Source: Candidatus Proelusimicrobium volucris
GTDB lineage: Bacteria; Elusimicrobiota; Elusimicrobia; Elusimicrobiales; Elusimicrobiaceae
Length of the DNA: 64,000 nucleotides
Direction of reading: 5' to 3'
NCBI GenBank assembly: GCA_944324665.1
Contig: CALUXD010000002.1
Span: forward strand, 248,001-312,000
The position numbers were made by a program, and so were the translations under genes. Shown here piece by piece: positions 42,602-52,258 of the stretch. The stretch's first letter is position 1. Every line of letters begins with the position of its first letter. The notes below the pieces were generated by a model. It had not been told where the DNA came from and searched no databases. It worked only from the letters and a program-made list of their open reading frames with translations.

Positions 42602-42630
42602 CCCCGCCGCTAAAACGGCGGGGTTTTTTA
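42602..42630 (+). terminator. terminator copy 3 of the array
   Basis: Third copy of the CCCCGCCG hairpin with T run, 24 bases after the stop of member D. Confidence 0.92.
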
Positions 42631-42738
42631 TTGGGTAAAATCTAGAAGATATTGCGGGTAGTTTAGCTTTGAGTTTTCTATAACAGGTTTTATCTTTATC
42701 AGCATGATTATTGGAAATTGGGATAGTTCTCATCAAAA

Positions 42739-42767
42739 AAAACGAGGATAAATTGTATCCTCGTTTT
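42739..42767 (-). terminator. intrinsic terminator of the ACD gene
   Basis: The 12-bp arms 42739-42750 and 42756-42767 are followed on the minus strand by a long T run. It lies 19 bases past the stop at 42786. Confidence 0.88.
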
Positions 42768-42785
42768 GTAGAGTTGAAGATGTTT

Positions 42786-44993
42786 TTATTTGTTTTGCAG
42801 TATTTTTTCTATTATTCTGACGGCTTTATCGGCGTGGTCAAAAACGGCCAGGCCGTTTTCTTGCCCGCTTGCGCGGTAATAGTCAAACCTGCCGCCGGCT
42901 GATACGCTGGCAAATATCGGCGTTTGATATTTTGTCGAAAGTTCTGCCAGCTTTATCAAGAAGTCCGCTTTTTCCTCTTTCAAAGTTTTTATCGCGGGGC
43001 TTACCGGTATAGTGGAAAATAATACACTGCCGTAAAGCCCGCTTTTAAGTACGCTTTCTATAATCTCATAGGCGGCGGCGTCGGGGCACATAGGCGTAAC
43101 GTCAAAGGGATTGCGAACGTCAACTATGCCGCTTAAACCGTACTTGTCGAGTATTGAGCAAAGCTCTTTTTTTAGAACGCCCTGAGGTACTTCTGCATCA
43201 ATAGGGGAGCCTGGCTTGATATTATCCGCCATACCGCTGGTTTCAAATCCGCCGTTGCTTAGCATAAATACCTTATTGTTTTTTATCCGTTTGCAGGCGC
43301 AGGAACTTAAAGTTTGGCATAGGTCTTCAAACTCTTCAAAGCTGTCGGCCATAAATGCGCCAGCGTCTTGCAAAATCTTTTTCGCCGTAAGATAATTCCC
43401 AGCTATCGAAGCCGTATGCCCCATTACCGCTTTTTGGCCGCTGGGCGTGCGCCCCGCCATATAAATGACGGTTTTTATTCCTTTTTGCTTGGCTTTAATC
43501 AGGCTTTGGCGCAGGATTTGGCCTTCGTATTCCTTCAGGCCTTCTATATAGAGCATTAAGAGCTTTACTTTGTCTTCCTCAATCAAATATCTGGCGTAAT
43601 CCGTTACGGTCGCATCCTGCTGATTACCCGTCATAACGCAGTATAGCGGTTTTAAATGTTCCATTTTGCCCAAAGAAGCAAGCATAAAAGCGCCGCTTTG
43701 GCTTATGAAAGCCGAAGGCGCGAGATTGGGGTTTAAGCCCAATGGGGGGGTAAATTTTTCTTTCGGTATAAAAAGGCTGTTGAATTTTGATGGATTGGAT
43801 ACTAACCCAAGGGAGTTGCTTCCGTTAAGAGTAAAGCCCGGATTAAGGCTTTTGCCTTCTTTTATTACGTTTTCCACTTGGCAGCTTAAATCGGCCGAGC
43901 CTTCCTTTTCCCCGATGCCGCCGGTTATTAAGACTACTCCGTTCACCTTTCCGCTTTTGGCGCATTTTGACAAGGTTTGAGCCGCGGAATCGGCCGGCAC
44001 CGATAGAACCAAAGCATCTATTTTACGTGGCAGACTTTCAAAATCAGCTACGCATTTTACACCGTCTATTTCGTCCTCGCCCTCTTTGATTACAAATAAA
44101 TTGCTTCTGTCAAAACCGGCCTGTATTATGTTGTTTAGGATTATGCGCCCCATATTTATCTTTTTTGCACTTACGCCTATAACAGCCGCGCTTTTGGGGT
44201 TTAACAGGCTTTCCAGGCCTTCTTTGGAAACATTGGGCCGTGCGGGTTTAAAAGCGGCTCTTTTAAAACGGAGTACGCCGTCCAGCGCGGTAATCGCTCC
44301 GCCGCCTGCACAGAGCGGGTTTATTTCAAATTCTTCTATAAAGAATTCCGTTTTTTCGTTTAGTGGGCTGAACTCTATCATTAACTCGGCGAGCTTCTTT
44401 GCCGCGGATACCAGAAGTTCTTTTGAAACTTGCGCTTTTGATCCTCTTGCTTTACCGCCGCAATAGCGCCAGATGAGTGAATTTTCGACAAAGGCGTCGA
44501 AATCCGCGTTTAAAGCTGTTGTTAAAGCAGTTCTGTTTTCCTCTTTTATGTTCTTGGCGAAGTATTCCGCGTCAGTGCCGCCAAAGCCCAGGGTCATTAT
44601 CGGGCCGAAGGCGCTGTCAAAGCGCGCGCCGAGCAGTATTTCCCGTCCTAGGGTAAAAGGTGGGCAGTTTACAAACTGAACCAACATAAAATTTTCGACT
44701 TCGGGGAAATCTTTAATCATTTGTCCGAATACATCTCCGCCTTCGCTTTTTTTGAAAATTCTTACTCCGCCTTTATCGGTTTTATGGAGGGTTTCTTCCG
44801 AAAGGATTTTTAGTACGGCTTTATCGCCGGGGAATTGTGTCAGGACTGAAGATATGTCGTCTGTTTTGCTTAAAGTTGCAGTTTTAGGGGTATTTATCCC
44901 TAAATAATCGAGGATTTTATAGCAATCGGCTTCGTTTAAGGCTTTTTTGCCGTTTTGAGCGGCGCGTTTTAAAATATCATTTATAAATTCCAT
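42786..44993 (-). CDS. acetate--CoA ligase (ADP-forming), fused beta-alpha
   Basis: This 735-residue cytosolic enzyme conserves energy by acetyl-CoA (or acyl-CoA) + ADP + Pi to acid + ATP + CoA. The ATG at 44993 has a GGAG ribosome-binding site. Residues about 1-235 are an ATP-grasp (beta) domain (KILSEETLHKTDKGGVR, IEEFEINPL), and about 250-735 are the CoA-binding and ligase (alpha) domains (NPKSAAVIGVSA, FISQSGAF, and GHTASIAG, which holds the phospho-His). Fused bacterial enzymes usually place the CoA-binding part first, so the order here is reversed. It suits a fermenter excreting acetate or amino-acid-derived acids. Confidence 0.9.
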   Translation of the reverse strand: MEFINDILKRAAQNGKKALNEADCYKILDYLGINTPKTATLSKTDDISSVLTQFPGDKAVLKILSEETLHKTDKGGVRIFKKSEGGDVFGQMIKDFPEVENFMLVQFVNCPPFTLGREILLGARFDSAFGPIMTLGFGGTDAEYFAKNIKEENRTALTTALNADFDAFVENSLIWRYCGGKARGSKAQVSKELLVSAAKKLAELMIEFSPLNEKTEFFIEEFEINPLCAGGGAITALDGVLRFKRAAFKPARPNVSKEGLESLLNPKSAAVIGVSAKKINMGRIILNNIIQAGFDRSNLFVIKEGEDEIDGVKCVADFESLPRKIDALVLSVPADSAAQTLSKCAKSGKVNGVVLITGGIGEKEGSADLSCQVENVIKEGKSLNPGFTLNGSNSLGLVSNPSKFNSLFIPKEKFTPPLGLNPNLAPSAFISQSGAFMLASLGKMEHLKPLYCVMTGNQQDATVTDYARYLIEEDKVKLLMLYIEGLKEYEGQILRQSLIKAKQKGIKTVIYMAGRTPSGQKAVMGHTASIAGNYLTAKKILQDAGAFMADSFEEFEDLCQTLSSCACKRIKNNKVFMLSNGGFETSGMADNIKPGSPIDAEVPQGVLKKELCSILDKYGLSGIVDVRNPFDVTPMCPDAAAYEIIESVLKSGLYGSVLFSTIPVSPAIKTLKEEKADFLIKLAELSTKYQTPIFASVSAGGRFDYYRASGQENGLAVFDHADKAVRIIEKILQNK

Positions 44994-45030
44994 TCTGGTT
45001 TCTCCGAAAACATTGTTATCCAAATATATG

Positions 45031-45045
45031 ATTATATTATATAAT
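45031..45045. promoter_or_regulatory. divergent -10 boxes, ACD gene and Na/Pi symporter
   Basis: TATAAT occurs on the plus strand at 45040-45045 and on the minus strand at 45031-45036 and 45036-45041. Both genes have short leaders with good ribosome-binding sites, so the promoters overlap. -35 boxes are not clear. Confidence 0.4.
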
Positions 45046-45083
45046 GATATTAACAATATTTATAACGATAGTGCGGAGGATTG

Positions 45084-46829
45084 ATGGAAGGTATATTGCT
45101 TTTCTTTAACTTGCTTGGCGGATTGGGAGTATTTCTTCTTGGTATTAAGATGATGAGCGACGGTTTGCAGAAAGCCGCGGGTAATCGTCTGAGAAAAATA
45201 ATATCTGGTGCTACCGGCAACAGGTTTACCGCCACATTTTCGGGAATATTGGTAACTTCCATAATACAGTCTTCTTCCGCTACGACGGTAATGGTAGTCG
45301 GTTTCGTGAGCGCGGGCCTTTTGACTTTGACGCAGTCTTTGGGTGTAATATTCGGCGCGAACATCGGTACTACTACTACCGCTTGGATTATCAGCTTACT
45401 CGGCTTTAAGGTGGACATCGCCTTGTTTGCTATGCCGATGATAGGCTTAGGCTTCTTTTCGCAATTTGTAAGCAAATGGCCGATAGTGCGCCGTATAGGC
45501 GAGGCTATGTTGGGTTTTGGTTTGTTGTTTTTGGGCTTATCCTTAATAAAATCCGCTATACCTGATGTGCAGTCTTCTTCCGCAACGATAGAGTGGATTA
45601 CCAAATTCCGCCCCGATACGCTTTGGTCGCTTTTGGCCGTAGTTGGGGTAGGCACGGGGTTGACGGTTATATTTCAATCTTCCAGTGCGGTTATGGCGGT
45701 TACCCTTACCTGTGCGGCAAAAGGTTTGATAGATTATCCTACGGCGTGTGCTTTGGTATTGGGCGAAAATATCGGCACCACGATTACCGCCAATATCGCG
45801 GCGATCGGCGCGCCCAGGGCAGCCAAACGCGCGGCTTTGGGGCATATGATGTTCAATATTTTGGGCGTGATATGGGCCATCGCATTATTTCACCCGCTGC
45901 TCTCTTTGGTGGATTGGATTGTGCCGGGCACTACGGAGGGCACCGGCTCTGAAGTACTGTTGGTAAGTATACCCTATCACCTTTCGGCTTTCCACACTAC
46001 GTTTAATATAATCAACACTTGCGTGATGCTGGTATTCATCAAACAGTTCGAGAAGCTTATAATGATGATTATGCCCTTAAAACGCAGCGAAGAAGATCAA
46101 ACTGATTTGGTCTATTTAAAAGCGGGCGTTACTGCTACGCCGGAATTGTTTATTGAGGCGGCTAGAAGGGAAGTCGACAGAATGGCGGGGCTGGTGGAAT
46201 CAATAATAAGCAAGGATTTGCACGCGATAAAGACGGATTCGCCCAAGTTATTTGAACGCTCCGTGGAAGACGTGCACGCCAAGGAGAAAGCCAGCGACGT
46301 TTTGGAATATAAGATAAACGATTTCTTAAAGAACTTGACGCACGACCAGCTTTCACGCGATATGATAACCGACGTTATGGCGATGTTCGATTTGACAAAC
46401 TATTTGGAAAAGATGGCGGATCACGGCGATAAAATAGCGATATTATTGAACAAGGCTCGCTCGATAAACGCTTTTGAGCAGCAGGACTATGATAAGCTGG
46501 AAACCATAGGATTGCGAGTGAAGAAGATTTTAAAGGATACTCGCGCTACCATACTTAACTACGATATGGATAAAGAACGCGTAATGCAGTTGGCTTTGGA
46601 AAGAGAACGCGAACTTAACGAAATGCGCCATTCTTTCAGAGACGATAAAACGTCGCGCGATTTTACTCAGCAGCAGCTTTCGCCCGTAGCGATAACTTTG
46701 TATACGGATATACTTACCAGTTTTGAGAAGATAGGCGATTATGCCCTTAACATAGTGGAAACGACTACCGGCGTAAGAGATAAGATGCGCAAAGAAGACA
46801 AGTCGTCCTCCGGCGGAGTGAAGAAGTAA
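45084..46829 (+). CDS. Na/Pi cotransporter family protein with PhoU-like domain
   Basis: This 581-residue inner-membrane symporter of the NptA/YjbB type probably moves phosphate with sodium. GGAGG precedes the ATG at 45084. The N-terminal half (about 1-330) has two inverted membrane repeats, each with a QSSSA motif (SIIQSSSATT and FQSSSAVM) and GANIGTT or GENIGTT. The C-terminal part (about 345-560) is a helical PhoU-like domain. It is the first of a run of co-oriented, closely spaced genes ending in groEL. Confidence 0.92.
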   Translation: MEGILLFFNLLGGLGVFLLGIKMMSDGLQKAAGNRLRKIISGATGNRFTATFSGILVTSIIQSSSATTVMVVGFVSAGLLTLTQSLGVIFGANIGTTTTAWIISLLGFKVDIALFAMPMIGLGFFSQFVSKWPIVRRIGEAMLGFGLLFLGLSLIKSAIPDVQSSSATIEWITKFRPDTLWSLLAVVGVGTGLTVIFQSSSAVMAVTLTCAAKGLIDYPTACALVLGENIGTTITANIAAIGAPRAAKRAALGHMMFNILGVIWAIALFHPLLSLVDWIVPGTTEGTGSEVLLVSIPYHLSAFHTTFNIINTCVMLVFIKQFEKLIMMIMPLKRSEEDQTDLVYLKAGVTATPELFIEAARREVDRMAGLVESIISKDLHAIKTDSPKLFERSVEDVHAKEKASDVLEYKINDFLKNLTHDQLSRDMITDVMAMFDLTNYLEKMADHGDKIAILLNKARSINAFEQQDYDKLETIGLRVKKILKDTRATILNYDMDKERVMQLALERERELNEMRHSFRDDKTSRDFTQQQLSPVAITLYTDILTSFEKIGDYALNIVETTTGVRDKMRKEDKSSSGGVKK

Positions 46830-46845
46830 GAGAAAAGGAGCAACA

Positions 46846-47166
46846 ATGGCCGAACAAAAGCCAGATTTTACCGTTAATCCCGCGGTTTTGTTTAGGGATA
46901 TAAAAGATGCGGGCGGAATGTTTTGGGCGGTTATAAGAAGACGTTACCCTATGCCGTGGCGAAGCGTAATATGGGGCGGATTGTTTTTGCTTTATTTGGC
47001 TTTGCCGCTGGATACGATACCCGAAGCATTGTTTTTAATGTTGGGCTTTAGCGATGATTTATTGTTTTTGGTTTTTGTAATAAATAAAATGCGGCCTGAT
47101 ATAGACAGATACCGCGCTTTTAGAGATGGTAAGAGGGGGAAGATAAATAATGAAGAAACTTATTAA
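46846..47166 (+). CDS. DUF1232 (YkvA-like) small membrane protein
   Basis: This 106-residue protein has a membrane segment near 42-70 with the family pattern Y-[LF]-x-[LS]-P-[LI]-D-x-I-P-E and G-F-S-D-D. The function of DUF1232 proteins is unknown. GGAG is placed 7 bases before the ATG. Its 3' end overlaps the AsmA gene by 17 bases. Confidence 0.85.
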   Translation: MAEQKPDFTVNPAVLFRDIKDAGGMFWAVIRRRYPMPWRSVIWGGLFLLYLALPLDTIPEALFLMLGFSDDLLFLVFVINKMRPDIDRYRAFRDGKRGKINNEETY

Positions 47167-49264
47167 GGTACTTGTGATTTTAATCGTCATAGCGATAGTC
47201 TTGCTTGGCGGCGCGGCAGTAGCGCTGAAGCTGATGTTTCCCTTGGCGAAATTAAAATCTATGGCGCAGGAATATGTGGCGCAGAACTATAACAGGGATA
47301 TAGATTTCAGCGATGTATCGCTAAACCTTATCGGGGTGACGATAGAGTCGTTTAAATTATCCGACGAAGGCGGTTTTGAGGCGGGTAATTTTATATCGGC
47401 CGACAGCGCGGTAGTCAAAGTGGAATTGATGCCGCTTTTCAAGAAGCAGATAAAAATAAGAACGATAGGTTTTGACGGCGTTGAGCTAAATGTTATAAAG
47501 AATACCGACGGCAAGTTTAATTTTGATAATTTGATACCTGCTTCCGCAGATGAGGTCTCGCCTCAGCCGGAAGAGGAACAACTTTCTTCCACGCCGTTGG
47601 CGATGGATTTGACGGCCAAAGACATATATATCAGAAATTCGGACATAACGTATAAAGATTTGCAGAGCGGAATGGATTTCGCGGTAGAAGACGTCAATTT
47701 TGAGATAAAGGATTTCGATTACAATAATCCGTTTTCTTTTGAACTTTCATTCAACACATCGATTGATACGGGCGATATAAAGATAAGCCCGGTCAAGATT
47801 TTGGCCAAAGGCGTTGTAAACATCGCCGGGCTGGAATTAGAAAAGGCCTCTGCGGAAATAACGGATTTTGCCGTAGAATACAAAGGCTTCAAAGTTAATA
47901 TGACTGGCGGAATATCCAATTTGCAAATACCGGATTTGTCCCTTAAAGGGGAGATAAGCGGGATAGACGACAAATTGGCTTCAGAGTTTGTTTCCGGCGA
48001 TATTCCGGCTTTTGCTCTTCCCGTAATAAACTTGGAAGCCAAGGCTTCGGCCGATTTGGAAAATTCCAAAGCCGAGGTAAGCAAATTTGATGTCAGTTTG
48101 GGCAAATCTTACATTAAGAACACGGCCGCGGTCGATTTTTCCAAGCCGGAAATATCTTATGCGGAAAGCACCTCCCTGAACGTAAACCTTTCTGAAGTTT
48201 CCGACATATCAAAAGAACTTTTGGCGGCGTTTAAGCTGAAAGGGAGTATTACGGGTGACATAAAAGCGGTATCGGCGGGATCCGATAAACCTTTGGTAAC
48301 GGGTTCGGTGGTTTTGAAGGATATAGGTGCGGCGGCGATGGGGAAGATATTGTCCGCTCTTAACGGTGAGATAAAGATAAATTCGCTTGACGATATTAAA
48401 ACCAACACGATAAAAGGCGTGTTTGACGGATCTGACTTTAAGACGTCTTTGGCGTATAAGAATAATAGAAAAATGTCGGTCGATTTTATGTTCAATATGG
48501 ACAAATTTACTTTAGAAGACATAGACTTTGATGAACTTCTTGCATCTGCCAAGAGCGGATCTGAAGATGTGGAGGCATCGCCAGAGTCTGCGACTTCCGG
48601 CGGGGCTTCCAATTTGCAGATGGCCCCTATGGATGTTAAAGCTGATATAATAATAAAAAGGGTTGAAAATAATGTCTTTTCTACGGACGATTTAACTTTT
48701 AAAGCCGATGTAAAGGATCTGGATTTGACGATGAAAAAGGCAAGCGGGACGGTATATTTTTCGTCTTCCGCGGGCGAAATACGGGATTTGGATAAGCTGA
48801 TAAACAGCTCCGTATTTTTGAAAGTGGCGCTGACGACTGTAAAAATAGCGCAGAAAGCTTTAAAAGCGACGCAGATAATATCCGGCGCGGAAATCAATAC
48901 CGACAGCGTAAGTTATAAAAGCATAATCGGCGATTACAGACTGGGCGGCGGAAAGGCGACGATAAACAAATCGGATTTAAATTCGGATTTAGCTACGGTA
49001 AATACCAGCGGGAGCATCAATTTTGTAACGCAGCAGCTTGATATGACGGTAAAGGTCGGCTTGGGCAAGAACGCGAGCGGTTCGGCCAATATCAAAGTTG
49101 GGGGCAGCATAGAGGATCCGTCTTTCAAGTTGGACGTTGCCTCGACCGTAAGTTCCCTTTTAAACTCGGATCAGAAAGAGACGGCAAAACAAGCGGTGGA
49201 CAATGTTAAGAACACCGTAAAAGACGTGACTAGCGGTATAAAAAATTTATTTAAAAAGAAGTAA
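47150..49264 (+). CDS. AsmA-family outer-envelope biogenesis protein
   Basis: This 704-residue protein has an N-terminal membrane helix (about 5-27) and a long periplasmic beta-rich region. The start (K-x-x-A-Q-E-Y-V-A, then R-D-I-D-F-S-D-V-S-L-N-L-I-G-V) is typical of AsmA/YhdP-like proteins, and the C-terminal third (about 500-680) has the repeated K-A-x-G-x-V-x-F and N-T-S-G-S-I-N-F patterns of the AsmA C-terminal domain. In proteobacteria these proteins help move phospholipids to the outer membrane, so this gene supports a diderm envelope. Confidence 0.88.
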   Translation: MKKLIKVLVILIVIAIVLLGGAAVALKLMFPLAKLKSMAQEYVAQNYNRDIDFSDVSLNLIGVTIESFKLSDEGGFEAGNFISADSAVVKVELMPLFKKQIKIRTIGFDGVELNVIKNTDGKFNFDNLIPASADEVSPQPEEEQLSSTPLAMDLTAKDIYIRNSDITYKDLQSGMDFAVEDVNFEIKDFDYNNPFSFELSFNTSIDTGDIKISPVKILAKGVVNIAGLELEKASAEITDFAVEYKGFKVNMTGGISNLQIPDLSLKGEISGIDDKLASEFVSGDIPAFALPVINLEAKASADLENSKAEVSKFDVSLGKSYIKNTAAVDFSKPEISYAESTSLNVNLSEVSDISKELLAAFKLKGSITGDIKAVSAGSDKPLVTGSVVLKDIGAAAMGKILSALNGEIKINSLDDIKTNTIKGVFDGSDFKTSLAYKNNRKMSVDFMFNMDKFTLEDIDFDELLASAKSGSEDVEASPESATSGGASNLQMAPMDVKADIIIKRVENNVFSTDDLTFKADVKDLDLTMKKASGTVYFSSSAGEIRDLDKLINSSVFLKVALTTVKIAQKALKATQIISGAEINTDSVSYKSIIGDYRLGGGKATINKSDLNSDLATVNTSGSINFVTQQLDMTVKVGLGKNASGSANIKVGGSIEDPSFKLDVASTVSSLLNSDQKETAKQAVDNVKNTVKDVTSGIKNLFKKK

Positions 49265-49279
49265 AATCGGAGGATTTAT

Positions 49280-49738
49280 ATGGCGGAATCAACCTTTTCG
49301 GTAATTAGTTTAATCGGGGCTTTGACCTCGGAAGACGGCAGCGAGATAAAATTCTCGATAGACTCTTATAAAGGGTACAAATACGTATCAATAAGAAAAT
49401 ATCTTAAATCGGAAACATACAGCGGCCCCACCAAGGCGGGGATAACGCTTTCGCCCGAGATAGTGGGCAAGATAAGCGACGCTTTGGCCGCTTTGCCTGA
49501 AGATTATAAAACAATAGAGGACGGAGAACTTGGCAAATACGCCAAGAAGCAAGGCTTGTCTATAGTCCTTAGGATAAGTTCTTATATGGGGAGCAAGGGT
49601 ATAGATTTAAGGCAGTGGCAGGAAGACGAAAGTTATACGGGCTGGACCAAGAAGGGAATAAGGCTTCCGATAGAGAAGTTAAAAGAGGTAAAGGAGCTGT
49701 TTGCCAAGACGGCAAAGTATTTTGAAGAGAATAAATAA
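49280..49738 (+). CDS. tandem PC4/p15-like ssDNA-binding domains
   Basis: This 152-residue protein consists of two PC4-like domains. The first (about 20-70) has YKYVSIRKYL and YSGPTKAGITLS; the second (about 93-140) has GSKGIDLRQW and YTGWTKKGIRLP. Eukaryotic PC4 and bacterial YdbC bind single-stranded DNA as dimers; a single-chain tandem would be an internal dimer. It begins 15 bases after the AsmA gene with a GGAGG site. It lies next to a Ser/Thr kinase and its phosphatase; eukaryotic PC4 is controlled by phosphorylation, but a link here is inference. Confidence 0.8.
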   Translation: MAESTFSVISLIGALTSEDGSEIKFSIDSYKGYKYVSIRKYLKSETYSGPTKAGITLSPEIVGKISDALAALPEDYKTIEDGELGKYAKKQGLSIVLRISSYMGSKGIDLRQWQEDESYTGWTKKGIRLPIEKLKEVKELFAKTAKYFEENK

Positions 49739-49759
49739 AAAGGGAAGGCCGGTGTATTT

Positions 49760-52258
49760 ATGTCAGAAGATAACAAAAAAAATCCTTTAAAACAGGAAGA
49801 GATACCTCCTATGGCGGCTAAGGCGGCATCGCAGGTGCCTTCTTCCGTACAAGCGAAGAATCAGCCTCATCAAAGACCGGAGATGGAACTTATAGGGCAG
49901 GAGATATCCGGCTGCGTGATACTTGAAAAGGTCAGCGAAGGCGGTATGGGTACGGTGTTCAGAGCCAAGCACAAGGCTCTGGACAGGATAGTCTGCGTAA
50001 AGATATTGAGCCCCGCATTGGCAAACGACAAAAAGGCAGTGGGACTGTTCTTGACGGAAGCGCGCGCCATCGCGGAGATAGACCACCCCAACATTGTATC
50101 GGTATACAATGTAGGCAAGGAAAAGGGATTTTATTTTATCGTCATGACGTTTATAGAGGGCGAGAGTTTATCTTCCATAGTAAGAAAGCGCCCCAATTTG
50201 CCGATTTCTTTTGTGATAGACACTTTTATCGGCATACTTAAAGGCCTTGAAGCGGCCCATCAAAAGGGTATAATACACCGCGATATAAAGCCGTCGAACA
50301 TACTTATCAATAAGAAACTTGAAGCGAAAATAGTGGACTTTGGTATCGCCAAGAAGGTGGATAAGGAAAAAGGTTGCACAAAAACGACGGAATTGGCTGG
50401 CACTGCGTACTTTTTATCGCCGGAACAGGCTTTGGGCAGACCGATAGACATAAGGGCTGATTTGTATTCTGTTGGCGCCAGTTTGTTTTACGTGTTAACT
50501 GGCAAGTACCCGTTTACCGGCAAGAACTCGATGGACATAATTCAAAAGCACATAAACGAGCCTGTGCCGGATGTTTCTAAATATAGGAAGGGCGTTCCGC
50601 CGTGGCTGTCTTTGGCGGTAAGCAAGTTGATGAGCAAGCGCCCGGACGACAGGTTCCAAAGCGCGACGGATACTTTAATGTTCTTCCAAAAGCAGCGCGC
50701 GGACGATCAACTGAAATTAAATCAAGGTTTGAACATAACCGACGAAGTGGGATTAAGGGTTAGAAGTTCGGATATGAATGCTTCGCCTGTCGTAGGCAAA
50801 GATACGGAGCGCCATGTTACGGCAAGCGGCAGCCAAATAAGGCAGAGCATGCCGGCTGCGTCTAATAATTCTTTTAGGGCGGCGGATATCCCTGTAATAG
50901 CATTAGGTGACGATGGAGAACCTGCAAAACAGCAGGCGGTGCCGGATAAAAAATTCCAGATGGATACCTTGGATTCCGTTACGAAAGAAGTCGCCAAGAC
51001 TCAAAAGATAATGGAAGAACGCAAAAAGCGTTTGGCGGCAAGCAAGAATCCTTATTCAACGTTCTCCGCGGCCAAGAAGAAATTTATGCTGAAAGGATTC
51101 GGCTGGACTCTGATAACCGCGGCCGCCGCGTTTATGGCGATGTCTTTATTTTTGAAGCTGGGCTTTTTGTGTTCGGCTTACAATACCGGCGCTACCTCCG
51201 TAATTTCGGCATTGATCAAGCCTTGGATTTCCGGTTCTTACGCGGAAGGCCAGATGATATTGGGGGCGGTATGTTTTGTATTTCTGCTCGTAATATTTGC
51301 ATTGTTCTTCTTTGATTTGATAAAGAAGGCGGTGCCATGTATATTGGTAATAGCGGTGCTTTCGTACATATTCGCGTTTTATGGATTTGTCCAACCCGAT
51401 TCGATATTGCAGCCGCTTTCGACAAACAGCTATTTACTGATATATTCGGTAATAGTCGGCGGATTGGCCCTGAAGATAGACAATATTGAGGATTTGCCTT
51501 TTTATTATAGGGTAGTATCAATAGTATTGTTTGTCTTTTCATTCTATCTGTTCTATCAATTTGTGCGGCCGGACATTTCTGCTGAAGGCGAATTGATGAA
51601 AACTTTGCGATATACGGCTTTTGGGGCCTCTGCGGTTACGTGTATTATGACTTTATTTAGGCACGGGTTTATATACAGAATGTTGACGCTGTTGCTTTTT
51701 GTCGCGTCATTTGGCGGGATATGGCTGTATCAATCTGGCGGAGAAGCTTATGCTCTATATGATGAAGTTAGAGCCAAGACTCAGGCGAAAACGGCGGAAC
51801 AGCCTGCCGATTATGCGGCCGTGCCGCACAAGATAGTGGAGCTAATGCACAGCTATGCGGATTTGGAGAGCGAGCCTGAATATTATGGTTTGGAAGGCGG
51901 CGCTTGGGATTTAGACGCTATGCCTGCGGAGAGAAACGTTCCCGCGGCGCAAGCGTCAGCGGAAAAGGCTTTGCCGAAAGGTGATAAAGCGGCAAGGGCT
52001 GAAGAGAGGGTTTCTCCCGCTCAGATCAGGGAAACGTTTATAAATTCGATAGTTAAATTAAATACGGCGGCAAACCAAGAAGCGGTGGAGCAGTATATAT
52101 GGATATTTGCTCTGAAAGGACCGTATGAAAAAGTAAAATATACTTGGAGTGAAGACAATATTCCGCTGTTAATACTGTATGTATTGGCAGTCTATGCGAT
52201 AGCGGGTTTTATAGTTGACGTGTTTGCTGCGGGGGAAGACAGATGGAATTTGATATAG
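49760..52258 (+). CDS. transmembrane Ser/Thr protein kinase
   Basis: This 832-residue Hanks-type kinase has its kinase domain at about 50-315: the glycine loop SEGGMGTV near 59-66, ATP-binding Lys81, HRDIKPSN near 173-180, DFGIAKK near 193 and SPEQALG, all intact. A linker (315-430) precedes about six membrane helices (430-650), a low-complexity segment and a final membrane helix near 800-822. No PASTA or known sensor domain is seen; the membrane part may sense the envelope state. The stop overlaps the PP2C gene start by 16 bases, so the kinase and phosphatase are a translationally coupled pair. Confidence 0.95.
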   Translation: MSEDNKKNPLKQEEIPPMAAKAASQVPSSVQAKNQPHQRPEMELIGQEISGCVILEKVSEGGMGTVFRAKHKALDRIVCVKILSPALANDKKAVGLFLTEARAIAEIDHPNIVSVYNVGKEKGFYFIVMTFIEGESLSSIVRKRPNLPISFVIDTFIGILKGLEAAHQKGIIHRDIKPSNILINKKLEAKIVDFGIAKKVDKEKGCTKTTELAGTAYFLSPEQALGRPIDIRADLYSVGASLFYVLTGKYPFTGKNSMDIIQKHINEPVPDVSKYRKGVPPWLSLAVSKLMSKRPDDRFQSATDTLMFFQKQRADDQLKLNQGLNITDEVGLRVRSSDMNASPVVGKDTERHVTASGSQIRQSMPAASNNSFRAADIPVIALGDDGEPAKQQAVPDKKFQMDTLDSVTKEVAKTQKIMEERKKRLAASKNPYSTFSAAKKKFMLKGFGWTLITAAAAFMAMSLFLKLGFLCSAYNTGATSVISALIKPWISGSYAEGQMILGAVCFVFLLVIFALFFFDLIKKAVPCILVIAVLSYIFAFYGFVQPDSILQPLSTNSYLLIYSVIVGGLALKIDNIEDLPFYYRVVSIVLFVFSFYLFYQFVRPDISAEGELMKTLRYTAFGASAVTCIMTLFRHGFIYRMLTLLLFVASFGGIWLYQSGGEAYALYDEVRAKTQAKTAEQPADYAAVPHKIVELMHSYADLESEPEYYGLEGGAWDLDAMPAERNVPAAQASAEKALPKGDKAARAEERVSPAQIRETFINSIVKLNTAANQEAVEQYIWIFALKGPYEKVKYTWSEDNIPLLILYVLAVYAIAGFIVDVFAAGEDRWNLI

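Noticed and set aside
40002-42630. Mobile element or REP-type repeat formed by the three identical hairpins
   Set aside because: Each copy stands directly after a coding region with a T run on the plus strand, which is fully explained by terminator function and cassette duplication; no transposase or target duplication is seen.
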